From positions 1-24,685 of the forward strand of contig JBGCDD010000239.1 of assembly GCA_045105075.1 (NCBI GenBank): a stretch of 24,685 bases of DNA, in the 5' to 3' direction. Shown here one piece after another: positions 7,596 through 14,992 of the stretch. The DNA comes from JBGCDD01 sp045105075. GTDB taxonomy: Bacteria; Pseudomonadota; Alphaproteobacteria; Rhodobacterales; Rhodobacteraceae. How positions within the stretch are numbered: position 1 is the first letter of the stretch; each line of letters begins with the position of its first letter. A model generated the notes under the pieces. That model was given only the letters and a program-made list of their open reading frames with translations. It was not told where the DNA came from and made no database searches. A program made the position numbers and the translations under genes.

Positions 7596-8297
7596 CTAGC
7601 GCTTAGGAAGGGGAATGAACGCGCGGTCATCGCCCGGAGGCAACTGAAAGCGGCCATGCGCCCAATCGCCAGCGCGCCAAGCTTCTTTTGCGGCATCGAT
7701 GCGATCGCGTGAAGACGCCACAAAATTCCACCAGATATGGCGCGGCCCGTTCAGGGTTGCACCGCCCAAAAGCATCAGCCGCGCGCCGCCGTCTCCGGCT
7801 TTCAGACTGATCCGGTCGCCGGGGCGAAACACCATCATATGCCCTGCCCCATAGTGTTCGCCCGCCACGCTGACCCCGCCCTCGACCACGTAGACACCGC
7901 GATCCTCGTGGTCATCGGGCAATGGGATGCTGGCCCCCGCGCGCAGCACCGCATCGGCATAAAACATCTCGGACGCAGTTTTGACCGGCGCGGTTTCGCC
8001 CCAGGCATGCCCCAAGATCAAACGGACCTCTTTACCCTCGCCCTCCAGAAACGGCAGCGCGTCTTTGGCGGCATGCTCAAACGAGGCCGGGTCATCCTCG
8101 GCCTCTTCCGGCAACGCCACCCAGGTCTGAACTCCGAAAAACGGCATCGGCTCGGTCTGGGTTTTGTCATCGGTGCGCTCAGAATGGGTGATGCCCTGCC
8201 CCGCCACCATCCAGTTCACCGCGCCCGGTTCAATCCAGCTGTCGGTGCCCAAAATGTCACCCCGGTCGCCAAACGGCGAAGGCGTTGATTGAAACAC
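7596..8297 (-). pseudogene. Pirin-family protein lacking its N-terminal part
   Basis: The 233-residue frame (GTG at 8297) matches the pirin family from the PGAVNWMVAGQGITHSERT segment to the end (RHIWWNFVASS and FIPLP near the C-terminus). Family members have about 60-70 more residues before this, including the HPHxG strand that gives two of the iron ligands. Here His38 and Glu40 (HSE) remain, but the upstream His pair is absent, and the upstream DNA in this frame reaches a stop at 8388-8390 with no pirin-like sequence. The first 14 or so residues are not pirin-like. I infer a deletion that removed the start of the gene, so the metal site should be broken. A remnant of another gene seems to be joined just upstream. 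Confidence 0.75.
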
Positions 8298-8319
8298 CTC
8301 CGCAGGTCGCGATCCCCGG

Positions 8320-8418
8320 CCATCGACCTGCGCGCTCGAACGCTGGCTGCGCCACCATCTCAGCCCCGATCCATGCCCCGGGGCCCGTCAGCGTTTGGTC
8401 CAAAACATCAGGATCCAG
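8320..8418 (-). pseudogene. Possible N-terminal remnant of a TauD/TfdA-like dioxygenase
   Basis: The minus-strand frame from CTG at 8418 reads DPDVLDQTLTGPGAWIGAEM, then VAQPAFERAGRW. The TGP.AW.GA.. pattern recalls the beginning of some TauD/TfdA-type Fe(II)/2-oxoglutarate dioxygenases (from memory). AGGAGA lies at a normal distance upstream, but the start codon position holds CTG, and the reading runs out soon after into the pirin junction. It may be what was left on the far side of the deletion that truncated the pirin gene. Confidence 0.3.
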
Positions 8419-8485
8419 CGCGTGTTTTCTCCTGCTGTTGACCAGCAGGTTTGTGCAACACGAACTGAACCCTGTTTGCGTGGGC

Positions 8486-8749
8486 TCAGACTTCGATCAC
8501 AGCAAAAGCGTCTTCACCAGCCATCCAAAGCCGCTCGCCAGCGCGCAATTGCATCGGGCGTCCGCTTTTGGGTCGCAGCGGGTTGGCACGCCCCATTTCC
8601 AGGTCTGGCGCCGTGTTTGAATCGGTCAGCGCAAAGTACACAATGCCGCTGCTGGGATTGCTCAGCAAAACATCGACAGCAGCAATGGCGGTAAAGCGGC
8701 TGACCGACGACCAGTCATCGGTGAGTTGATCATAGGGGGTCGAGGCCAT
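8486..8749 (-). CDS. Small protein of unknown function (87 aa)
   Basis: The ATG at 8749 has AAAGGA eight bases upstream, and codon use matches the neighbours. The product has no signal peptide or membrane helix and looks beta-rich, with alternating hydrophobic stretches (SGIVYFALTD, GERLWMAGED, FAVIEV). Small proteins with this look occur among phage structural proteins, but I cannot name a family. It reads on the same strand as the pirin fragment and seems to stand alone. Confidence 0.7.
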   Translation of the reverse strand: MASTPYDQLTDDWSSVSRFTAIAAVDVLLSNPSSGIVYFALTDSNTAPDLEMGRANPLRPKSGRPMQLRAGERLWMAGEDAFAVIEV

Positions 8750-9027
8750 GTTTCGTCCTTTTCAAACGGCACCCCCTCAGACCAGTTCGGCGCGGCGGGA
8801 CGGGGTGCTTTTGGGTTTTCGCAAGACTGCAAATGTGCGCCCTGCCCCCTAACAAAGCCCCAAGACAGCGCGCGCCGCCCGCCTCACGCTCGCGTGATCA
8901 CAAGAAAGCCACGTGTTTGCAATGTCTTGCCTCTCAGCCTGCAGGATATCCAACATTGGAATTTTGCGCCCAGCTATGATAGCGTTGTTAATAATTATTT
9001 TTTAGACGAAATTTAGGAGACGAGTTT

Positions 9028-11586
9028 ATGTGTGGTCTTTGTGGAATGGGTGATGCGGCCGCGGTTATCGAGGAGACGCAAACCAGCGAGCATCTGTCGA
9101 AATGGCCAAGCTTTGCAGCAGATCGGTTGTTGGATGCGGGGCTAACTGTTGCCGACGCGGATACCCTGTTTGATGGCCCTCTGCCCGAAGACACGCCGGA
9201 CCCGCAAGAGCCCCAAGGTGATCAGGACGAAACCGGGTTTTCACCGTTCTTTGACATTCCATCCGGCCCCAGCACCAACATCTTTCTCAACGTGGGTGGC
9301 CGCATCAACGCCGAAATCAGCGCGCCGGGCGACACCGACTGGTTCCGAATGTCGCTGGTACAGGGCGAAACCTATCAGATCAGCCTGCGCACCCTGCCCT
9401 TTTTCGGCCTGGGTGATCCTGAACTCTATTTGTTTGATCAAAACGGCACTTTCCTGACCTTTGACGACAACAGCGGCGAAGGCATCGATTCCCTGCTGAC
9501 GATTACGGCCACGCGCACTGGCATTTACTACGCTGGTGCCACCGGATTTGGCGGAACATCCTCCACCACTGGCGGCTACGAGATCACGCTGGCTCAGGTC
9601 AACTTTGGCGCAGATGTGGTGGGTCAGCGCAAAGCCACGGCGGCCACAGTTGCGGTTGACAGCTCAATCAACGGCACAATCGATTTTGGCACCGACGAAG
9701 ACTGGTACGCGGTCACCGTCCAAAAAGGCAGCACCTACGCAGTGTTTCTGGATTCCGCCGCGCTTAGCTTTACGCCGTTGGCCAACCCCAAGGTCGAAGT
9801 GCTCAGCCGGTCGCTGGAGTCGGTGGCGTTCAACGATGACAACGGCATCACCCGCAACGCCGCCGTCACCTTCACCGCGGACTACAACGGCAAGTACTAC
9901 ATCAAAGCGCTGGGTGGGCCGGCCAACACTGGTGATTTCACCCTGACAGTGGCCGATTTCACGCCGCCCGAACCACCCTCGCCGCTGGATGGTCTGGACT
10001 GGGGCGTTGAATTCAACAAAACCAACATTCGCTACTATTTTGCCGAACAGGGCGAGACGTTTTTCAACGAACTGACCGATACCGCCTGGACCAACTACGA
10101 AATCGGTCAGGCCACCGGCGCGCTGAATGAGTACACCACGTTTTCCAACCTCAGCTTTACCCGCACGTTCAACAGCAACAATGCCGACTTCATCATCACC
10201 AAGAATTTCGAGGATTCCAGCACCTCAGGCCGTATGATCCCGCAGGATCCACAGTTTGAAGATGCCCAGGGCGTCGGCTGGTTCAACACCCGTTCGACGT
10301 TTTGGTCACAGGAAGCCGGTGGATTGCTGGAAAAAGGCGCCTATGGTTATTCCAACTTTATCCATGAATTTGGCCACGGGTTGGGATTGTCGCACCCGCA
10401 TGACAATGGCGGCACCTCGGCTGTGTTTGCCGGTGTGACCAACTCGGGCACGTTTGGTGACTTTGGTCTGAACCAGGAAGCGTTCACCGTGATGTCCTAT
10501 AACAAGGGCTTTCAAAGCGGCATAAACGGCGGTTCGGGCACCAACCTGTTGGGCATCGCGCGCACGCCCATGGCGCTGGACATCGCGGTGATCCAAGAGA
10601 AATACGGCGTTAACACCAACCACAACAACGGCAACAACACCTATACCCTGTGGACCGAAAACGCCCGTGGCACCGGCTATGAGGCGATCTGGGACACCGG
10701 CGGCAAAGACACGATCATGCACACCGGCACAGCAGGCGCGACCATCGATCTGCGCGAGGCGACGCTGGAAACCGAAGCGGGCGGCGGCGGCTATGTGTCG
10801 TTCGTAACCGGCATCTTTGGTGGCTACACCATCGCCAACGGGGTGCGCATCGAAAACGCAACTGGCGGGCGCGCCAATGACACGTTGATTGGCAACCAAT
10901 ACGCCAACAAGCTGGACGGCAAACAGGGCAATGACGTCATGATCGGCGGCAAAGGCAACGACACTTACGTGATCAACTCAGCAGGCGATGTGGTCTCCGA
11001 AGCGGCCAATTCCGGCACAGACACGCTGGTCTCGTTCCGCTCTCTCGATCTGACCACCTACGACAACGTGGAAAACGCCCGTCTGACCGGCAGCGCCGAT
11101 CGCACGCTGACCGGAGACAACGGCGCCAATGTTCTGCAGGGCAACGACGGTAAAAACACGCTGAACGGTGGCAACGGGCGCGATACATTGGAAGGCGGCA
11201 ACAACCGCGACATTCTAAACGGCGGCGGCAGCAACGATATCCTGATGGGCGGAAACGGACGTGACATCATCCGCGGCGGCAATGGCGGAGACCGGATCGA
11301 AGGCGGGCTTCAGGATGACGTGCTGATCGGCAACAACGGTGCTGACAAGTTCATCTTCAGCGGCACCATTGATCGCGATGTGATCAAGGATTTCGTCAAG
11401 GGCACCGACGAGCTGCACCTGGAAGACACGTTGTGGACCGGCACCCTGTCGCGCGCGCAGGTGCTTAACCAGTTCAGCCAGGTCATTTCGGGCGATCTGG
11501 TGTTCGATTTTGGCGGCGGGGAGACCATCACTTTGGAAGACATCAGCTCAAAATCCGGCATGGCCCAGGACATCGTTCTGATCTGA
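9028..11586 (+). CDS. Serralysin-like secreted RTX metalloprotease (M10 family)
   Basis: 852 residues. The ATG has AGGAGA seven bases upstream. Order of parts: an unusual start MCGLCGMGDAA, an acidic linker, two PPC-like beta domains (about 84-190 and 195-310, each with a D-x-D-W motif), a zinc protease domain (about 325-525) with HEFGHGLGLSHPH (446-458) and Met-turn MSY (489-491), the serralysin C-terminal region, and RTX nonapeptides of the GGxGxD type (about 610-790; for example GKGNDTYV, GGNGRDTL). The C-terminus ends in hydrophobic residues (DIVLI). There is no Sec signal, so type I secretion by an ABC exporter, with calcium-driven folding outside, is expected. No exporter genes are nearby. 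Having the PPC domains ahead of the catalytic domain is unusual for the classical 50-kDa serralysins. The stop lies six bases from the 3' end of the convergent tRNA-His gene. Confidence 0.93.
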   Translation: MCGLCGMGDAAAVIEETQTSEHLSKWPSFAADRLLDAGLTVADADTLFDGPLPEDTPDPQEPQGDQDETGFSPFFDIPSGPSTNIFLNVGGRINAEISAPGDTDWFRMSLVQGETYQISLRTLPFFGLGDPELYLFDQNGTFLTFDDNSGEGIDSLLTITATRTGIYYAGATGFGGTSSTTGGYEITLAQVNFGADVVGQRKATAATVAVDSSINGTIDFGTDEDWYAVTVQKGSTYAVFLDSAALSFTPLANPKVEVLSRSLESVAFNDDNGITRNAAVTFTADYNGKYYIKALGGPANTGDFTLTVADFTPPEPPSPLDGLDWGVEFNKTNIRYYFAEQGETFFNELTDTAWTNYEIGQATGALNEYTTFSNLSFTRTFNSNNADFIITKNFEDSSTSGRMIPQDPQFEDAQGVGWFNTRSTFWSQEAGGLLEKGAYGYSNFIHEFGHGLGLSHPHDNGGTSAVFAGVTNSGTFGDFGLNQEAFTVMSYNKGFQSGINGGSGTNLLGIARTPMALDIAVIQEKYGVNTNHNNGNNTYTLWTENARGTGYEAIWDTGGKDTIMHTGTAGATIDLREATLETEAGGGGYVSFVTGIFGGYTIANGVRIENATGGRANDTLIGNQYANKLDGKQGNDVMIGGKGNDTYVINSAGDVVSEAANSGTDTLVSFRSLDLTTYDNVENARLTGSADRTLTGDNGANVLQGNDGKNTLNGGNGRDTLEGGNNRDILNGGGSNDILMGGNGRDIIRGGNGGDRIEGGLQDDVLIGNNGADKFIFSGTIDRDVIKDFVKGTDELHLEDTLWTGTLSRAQVLNQFSQVISGDLVFDFGGGETITLEDISSKSGMAQDIVLI

Positions 11587-11592
11587 GTGTAG

Positions 11593-11669
11593 TGGTACCA
11601 CCTCCTGGTCTCGAACCAGGGACCTCTTGATCCACAATCAAGCGCTCTAACCAACTGAGCTAAGGCGGC
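11593..11669 (-). tRNA. tRNA-His (GTG), A73 type without G-1
   Basis: 77 bases on the minus strand. The acceptor GCCGCCT pairs with AGGTGGT (two G-U pairs), the D stem starts GCTC, and the anticodon loop TTGTGGA holds GTG. The T arm is CCTGGTTCGAGACCAGG, the discriminator is A and CCA is encoded. The base before the 5' end is T, so the G-1 identity base usual in bacteria is not encoded. Alphaproteobacteria are known for this form of tRNA-His and for a matching HisRS. Confidence 0.97.
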
Positions 11670-11713
11670 ACTGGCCAGCGATTTAGCCAAGCCAGCCGCC
11701 GATTGCAAGAGCG

Positions 11714-12196
11714 TTAAAGCGTAATGCTCCAGCTTTGTTCGACCAGATCGACACCAAAGGCATGCACGGGCTTGCTGCTGTCCAGGCTCCAGCCATGCGC
11801 CGCGTAAAGCGCACAGGCCGCACGGTGACTCTCGTGCGTCCAAAGCGCCATGCGCCGGTAACCACTGTCACGGGCATACTCCATACAGGTGCGCAAAAGC
11901 CGCTTGCCCAACCCTTTGCCCCGCGCATTCGGCGTGAGCAAAAACAGCCTGAGCTTCGCGGTGTATTCATCTGTTTTCACGCAGAAAATACTGCCCAGGC
12001 GCTGCCCGTTTTCTTCGGCAATCCATCCGGTTTCGCAGGTTGGGTCATGTTCGGCAAAAAACTGATCAAGGATGCTGGCAACCAAGGGCGCAAAACTGTC
12101 GTCAAACCCCTCATCGCGCTGATACAGCGCGCCATGCTGCGCCACCAACCAGGGCACATCCAAAGCTGTCACACGGCGCAAATTGACATCAGACAT
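11714..12196 (-). CDS. GNAT-family N-acetyltransferase
   Basis: 160 residues with the GNAT fold: an N-terminal MSDVNLRRVTALD strand, a central GSIFCV...LRLFLLTP strand pair, the acetyl-CoA loop NARGKGLGKRLL (about 91-102), and the C-terminal YAAHGW motif. The Arg/Gly-x-Gly loop is intact, so it should bind acetyl-CoA. The substrate is unknown. The ribosome binding site before the ATG is weak (GGGG close to the start). It is transcribed away from the next gene, with about 80 bases between the two starts. Confidence 0.88.
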   Translation of the reverse strand: MSDVNLRRVTALDVPWLVAQHGALYQRDEGFDDSFAPLVASILDQFFAEHDPTCETGWIAEENGQRLGSIFCVKTDEYTAKLRLFLLTPNARGKGLGKRLLRTCMEYARDSGYRRMALWTHESHRAACALYAAHGWSLDSSKPVHAFGVDLVEQSWSITL

Positions 12197-12275
12197 GCCC
12201 CATTACATCGCACCCTGACTTGCCATTCAAGCCCACGCAGGCTAGCAAAATGGCGCAACATCGAAAGAGCGGACC

Positions 12276-12464
12276 ATGGGCATCAACAGCGAACGTGACG
12301 TCGAAGCCAATATGCAGATCGGACCAACCGACAAAGGCATGGTGCGCATTTTCATCGAATCACAAGGCGTCGAGGTCCCGATGGATTTTGAACCCGAAGA
12401 GGCCGAAGAAATCGCAGAAGAGTTGCGTTCGGCGGCGGCTCGGGCACGCACGACCAAAAAATAG
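12276..12464 (+). CDS. Small conserved acidic protein (possibly DUF6324)
   Basis: 62 residues beginning MGINSERDVEANMQIGPTDK, with a C-terminal acidic helix (FEPEEAEEIAEELRSAAARA) and a basic tail. AGCGGA precedes the ATG. I recall small proteins of this form as common in Rhodobacterales under the name DUF6324, but I could not check it. No function is known to me. There is no membrane segment and no cysteine. Confidence 0.75.
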   Translation: MGINSERDVEANMQIGPTDKGMVRIFIESQGVEVPMDFEPEEAEEIAEELRSAAARARTTKK

Positions 12465-12497
12465 CTTTTTTTCAAACACCTGTACGGCGTTTTCAAT

Positions 12498-12950
12498 CTA
12501 ATATGAGCTGCCCAGACCCGGATCGCGCAAATTGTGCAACCGGCGCGCTGCATGGCTGGCAAATCGCAATGTCAAAGCCTTGCGTCGCGCCCCGGCCAAT
12601 CGATCCTCTGGCGCCATGCGGATCACCTCGGCATCATAGGCGTCTGCGATGATCAGCCCCGTGCCTTCAGGCAGCAAATCGGTCGGGAAGTCCTGATCAA
12701 CAGCCCAAAAATACCGATCGCACCAGTCCAGATACCCCTCCCACTTGTGGTCCGACTGAAAATCCGCGCGGCTTGATTTACACTCAATCACCCAGAACTC
12801 GCCCTTGGGGCCCAGTCCCATAACATCAACGCGCAAGCCGCGGCTTGGGGAAAATTCCTCAATCGAAACAAAGCCATGCCCAGACAAATGGCGCGCCACA
12901 CCTCGGGCCAATAACTGCCCCGCTTTCATATCTGCGAACCCTGTCTGCAT
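12498..12950 (-). CDS. mmcB: MmcB family DNA repair protein
   Basis: 150 residues from the ATG at 12950 (another ATG lies directly before it at 12953). The protein has the MmcB core LRVDVMGLGPKGEFWVIECK, which contains the D...E-x-K set of a PD-(D/E)XK nuclease-like fold, then SSRADFQSDHKWEGYLDWCD and a C-terminal basic helix. The frame stays open further upstream, but the family begins near here and an SOS box ends only 12 bases before the first ATG. It is therefore expected to be induced by DNA damage through LexA. It is divergent from the ArsR gene. Confidence 0.88.
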   Translation of the reverse strand: MQTGFADMKAGQLLARGVARHLSGHGFVSIEEFSPSRGLRVDVMGLGPKGEFWVIECKSSRADFQSDHKWEGYLDWCDRYFWAVDQDFPTDLLPEGTGLIIADAYDAEVIRMAPEDRLAGARRKALTLRFASHAARRLHNLRDPGLGSSY

Positions 12951-12964
12951 CATGCACCAAGCAT

Positions 12965-12979
12965 GAACAAAGAATGAAC
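12965..12979 (-). promoter_or_regulatory. LexA (SOS) box of mmcB
   Basis: The minus-strand sequence GTTCATTCTTTGTTC is an exact match to the alphaproteobacterial LexA consensus GTTC-N7-GTTC. It lies 12 bases upstream of the first mmcB start codon, where bound LexA would block transcription or early elongation. A further GTTC half-site lies farther upstream. Confidence 0.85.
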
Positions 12980-13015
12980 ACTTTGCAAGCACCATGAACA
13001 TCGTCAAAAACTGGA

Positions 13016-13064
13016 TTGACAGGATACCTTTTGGTATCGCATATAAAGGATACCAAAAGGTATC
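13016..13064 (+). promoter_or_regulatory. Promoter and double palindromic operator of the arsR-type gene
   Basis: TTGACA (13016-13021) and TATAAA (13042-13047) form a likely promoter with a long spacer of 20 bases. Two perfect palindromes, GATACCTTTTGGTATC (13023-13038) and GATACCAAAAGGTATC (13049-13064), flank the -10 box with centres 26 bp apart. Each has GATACC/GGTATC arms around an A4/T4 core, and the two are reverse complements of each other. Autoregulation by the ArsR-type repressor encoded next is the obvious reading. Confidence 0.75.
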
Positions 13065-13078
13065 ACGTTGAGGGCAAA

Positions 13079-13396
13079 ATGACCGATGCAATTCAACCCT
13101 GTTTCCGCGCTTTGGCGGACCCGACCCGTCGCGACATTGTGCGGTTGCTGGCGCATCAGGACATGACCGTTGCCCAGTTGACAAACCGTTTCGACATGAC
13201 CCGCGCCGCCGTCAAAAAGCATTTGGTGGTGCTGTCTGATGGCGGCTTGATCGAGACCCGAAAACAGGGCCGTGAGCGGATCAACACATTGCGTCCGGAA
13301 GGTTTAACACCGCTGCTCAACTGGTTGGAGTTCTTCGATTCCTTCTGGAACGAGCGCCTCTTGAAATTGAAATCTGCGGTTGAAGGGAACACCTAA
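13079..13396 (+). CDS. ArsR/SmtB-type transcriptional regulator
   Basis: 105 residues from the ATG at 13079 (GAGGG just upstream). A longer frame exists but would begin inside the -35 box. The protein is a winged helix: RALADPTRRDIVRLLAHQ, the recognition helix region FDMTRAAVKKHLVVLSDGGL, then a beta wing (IETRKQGRERINTL). No metal-binding cysteine pair (ELCVC-like) is present, so it is of the non-metal type that is commonly paired with SRPBCC genes. Its stop overlaps the next start (TAATG). Confidence 0.92.
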   Translation: MTDAIQPCFRALADPTRRDIVRLLAHQDMTVAQLTNRFDMTRAAVKKHLVVLSDGGLIETRKQGRERINTLRPEGLTPLLNWLEFFDSFWNERLLKLKSAVEGNT

Positions 13397-13818
13397 TGAC
13401 AGATCGTATCTTGACCAAATCCATCTTTCTAAAGGCCACACCAGAAGAGGTATGGCAATTTCTGACAGACCCCGAAAAACTGGCGATCTGGTTTCACAAA
13501 CCCACGGCCCCTTTGCAGCAAGGTGAACCGTTTGAGATGTTGGGCGAACAAAGTGGCGACCGCGTTGTTTGGGGCAAAGTCATCAAAGCAGATGCGCCGC
13601 ACCACCTGGAGTATACGTTTACCGTTACACCCATGGCGGGTGCCTTTAGCACGGTCAAATGGGCGCTCGAGCCTGTCCCAGGTGGCACGCATCTGACGTT
13701 GGAGCACAGCGGATTGCCACAAAATGCCGAGGCTTTTGAGCTGATCCTTGCTCTTGATTCCGGATGGGACCGGCATTTGCTTGGAATGCGCGCCATCGGC
13801 GGACCCGCTAACGAATAA
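13396..13818 (+). CDS. SRPBCC (AHSA1-like) domain protein
   Basis: 140 residues. The start IFLKATPEEVWQFLTDPEKLAIWF and the late helix (LILALDSGWDRHLLGMRAI) are typical of START/AHSA1-like proteins, which have a deep hydrophobic cavity. It overlaps the regulator gene by one base (TAATG), so the two are translationally coupled. ArsR-SRPBCC pairs are common. The ligand and role are usually unknown, and nothing here narrows them. Confidence 0.88.
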   Translation: MTDRILTKSIFLKATPEEVWQFLTDPEKLAIWFHKPTAPLQQGEPFEMLGEQSGDRVVWGKVIKADAPHHLEYTFTVTPMAGAFSTVKWALEPVPGGTHLTLEHSGLPQNAEAFELILALDSGWDRHLLGMRAIGGPANE

Positions 13819-13855
13819 GCCCTTGCCTGCGCCCGCATGCGGCCCTATCTCACGG

Positions 13856-14021
13856 GTGTGACGGGTTCTGCCCTTCTTGTTAACGGTAGCATTCCGGTGG
13901 CCTTAAGCAAATCCGAGGGAGCTGGCTCTGTGCGGATCCTGGTCCGTTTACCTGGCGCCCACCTGTTAATACAGGTCCTCGGGAATCATAAACCAAACGG
14001 TTGTCTGGTGGTCCCGTCACA
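13856..14021 (+). ncRNA. Candidate structured RNA of about 166 nt (6S-like or unknown)
   Basis: GTGTGACGGG (13856-13865) and CCCGTCACAC (14012-14021) are perfect 10-bp complements and would close the molecule. Inside, CCGAGG (13913-13918) pairs with CCTCGG (13977-13982) and encloses small hairpins, including ACCTGT-TAAT-ACAGGT (13961-13976). AACC-AAAC-GGTT lies on the 3' side. A promoter-like TTGCCT (13823-13828), 17 bases, TATCTC (13846-13851) would start transcription at the closing stem. The interval lies between convergent genes and holds no ORF with a ribosome binding site. Length and the long closing stem with a large inner loop recall 6S RNA, but the branched top does not fit well. Confidence 0.5.
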
Positions 14022-14049
14022 CTTTCAAATGTCGATAGATATCAGCGCC

Positions 14050-14355
14050 TTATCGGCGCTTCTTATCGTCAACCCGCACAGGAATGGCGACCATATCCAA
14101 CCGCAGTCGTGTGCCCCCGGACCCTGTGTCGCGCGGTTCGGCCAGCGCCATAACAGCCCACGCGAACTGAACGCCTGCAAACACAATGCCATTCATGAAC
14201 CACAGCAAAAACACCGCCAGAATGCCCACATCGGACGTGCTGACCAGATGCCACAGGTTCATGACGTTGAACCAAAGCAGAACACCAACAAACAAAGCCG
14301 CGATGGCAAAGCCAATGGCAACGTTTAGAATATAAAGTTTGATCAATTTTGGCAT
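14050..14355 (-). CDS. Small membrane protein of unknown function (101 aa)
   Basis: The ATG at 14355 has a perfect GGAGGT seven bases upstream. Two hydrophobic helices are clear (about 8-30, LNVAIGFAIAALFVGVLLWF, and about 44-68, ILAVFLLWFMNGIVFAGVQF). A short soluble tail follows, with a basic end (VDDKKRR). A hairpin AGCGCC-GATAA-GGCGCT spans the stop codon. It lies downstream of nusB on the same strand, 154 bases away, so it probably has its own promoter. TATATT at about 14379-14384 is a candidate -10 box. Confidence 0.82.
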   Translation of the reverse strand: MPKLIKLYILNVAIGFAIAALFVGVLLWFNVMNLWHLVSTSDVGILAVFLLWFMNGIVFAGVQFAWAVMALAEPRDTGSGGTRLRLDMVAIPVRVDDKKRR

Positions 14356-14509
14356 GGTACACCTCCGTTTGCCATCAATATAGCACAGCGCGCATAGCGT
14401 TCCATGATGTGACCACTGTCGAGGTTAACATCGCGCGCAAAGGCCGCAGTTTCGCACGATTCTGCCTGCAAAACATGAAGATCCGGATGACGCCGCCCAC
14501 CCGCTGCGC

Positions 14510-14992
14510 TTAAAACGCTTCGGGACGGGCCTCGCGCGCCATATGATCCAGCACGGCATTTACAAATTTGATCTCGCGCCCGTCGGGAAAAAACGCGCGG
14601 GTGATTTCGACGTATTCACTGATCACCACTTTGGGCGGCGTCGTGGTCTGGCTCATCTCGGCACCGGCCGCACGAAACATCGCCCGCAAAGTTGGATCAA
14701 TGCGCGAAATCGGCCATTTCGCCACCAAGGCGCGGTCGGTCATCTGATCAATCGGCGCTTGATAATTCACAGCTAAATCAACCAGTTGCGCAAAGAGATC
14801 ACTGTCGCCCTCGATCATCTCACCGCCATCTTCGGTCGCCGCACCAAACCGGTGATCCAAAAATTCACGGGTGATGTCACGGCTGCTCTGGCTGGTCTGT
14901 TCCATTTGAAACAAAGCTTGCACTGCGTAAAACCGTGCGGCTGATTTCATTTTGCGTTTCTGGTTACCAGACAGGGAAGGCGCCGTGCTCAT
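14510..14992 (-). CDS. nusB: Transcription antitermination factor NusB
   Basis: 160 residues, all-helical NusB family: KMKSAARFYAVQALFQMEQT at the N-terminus, AVNYQAPIDQMTDRAL in the middle, then ISRIDPTLRAMFRAAGAEM and KVVISEYVEITRAFF near the end. NusB binds S10 (NusE) and boxA RNA in rRNA antitermination. Its start overlaps the ribH stop by four bases (ATGA), the usual ribH-nusB coupling. It is the last gene of the riboflavin operon here. Confidence 0.96.
   Translation of the reverse strand: MSTAPSLSGNQKRKMKSAARFYAVQALFQMEQTSQSSRDITREFLDHRFGAATEDGGEMIEGDSDLFAQLVDLAVNYQAPIDQMTDRALVAKWPISRIDPTLRAMFRAAGAEMSQTTTPPKVVISEYVEITRAFFPDGREIKFVNAVLDHMAREARPEAF

Noticed and set aside
12498..13184. 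Longer mmcB start giving 228 residues
   Set aside because: It would run through the SOS box and into the neighbouring promoter and ArsR coding region. The family start fits the ATG at 12950.
13016..13396. Longer start for the ArsR-type gene
   Set aside because: It would begin at the -35 hexamer and translate the operator.
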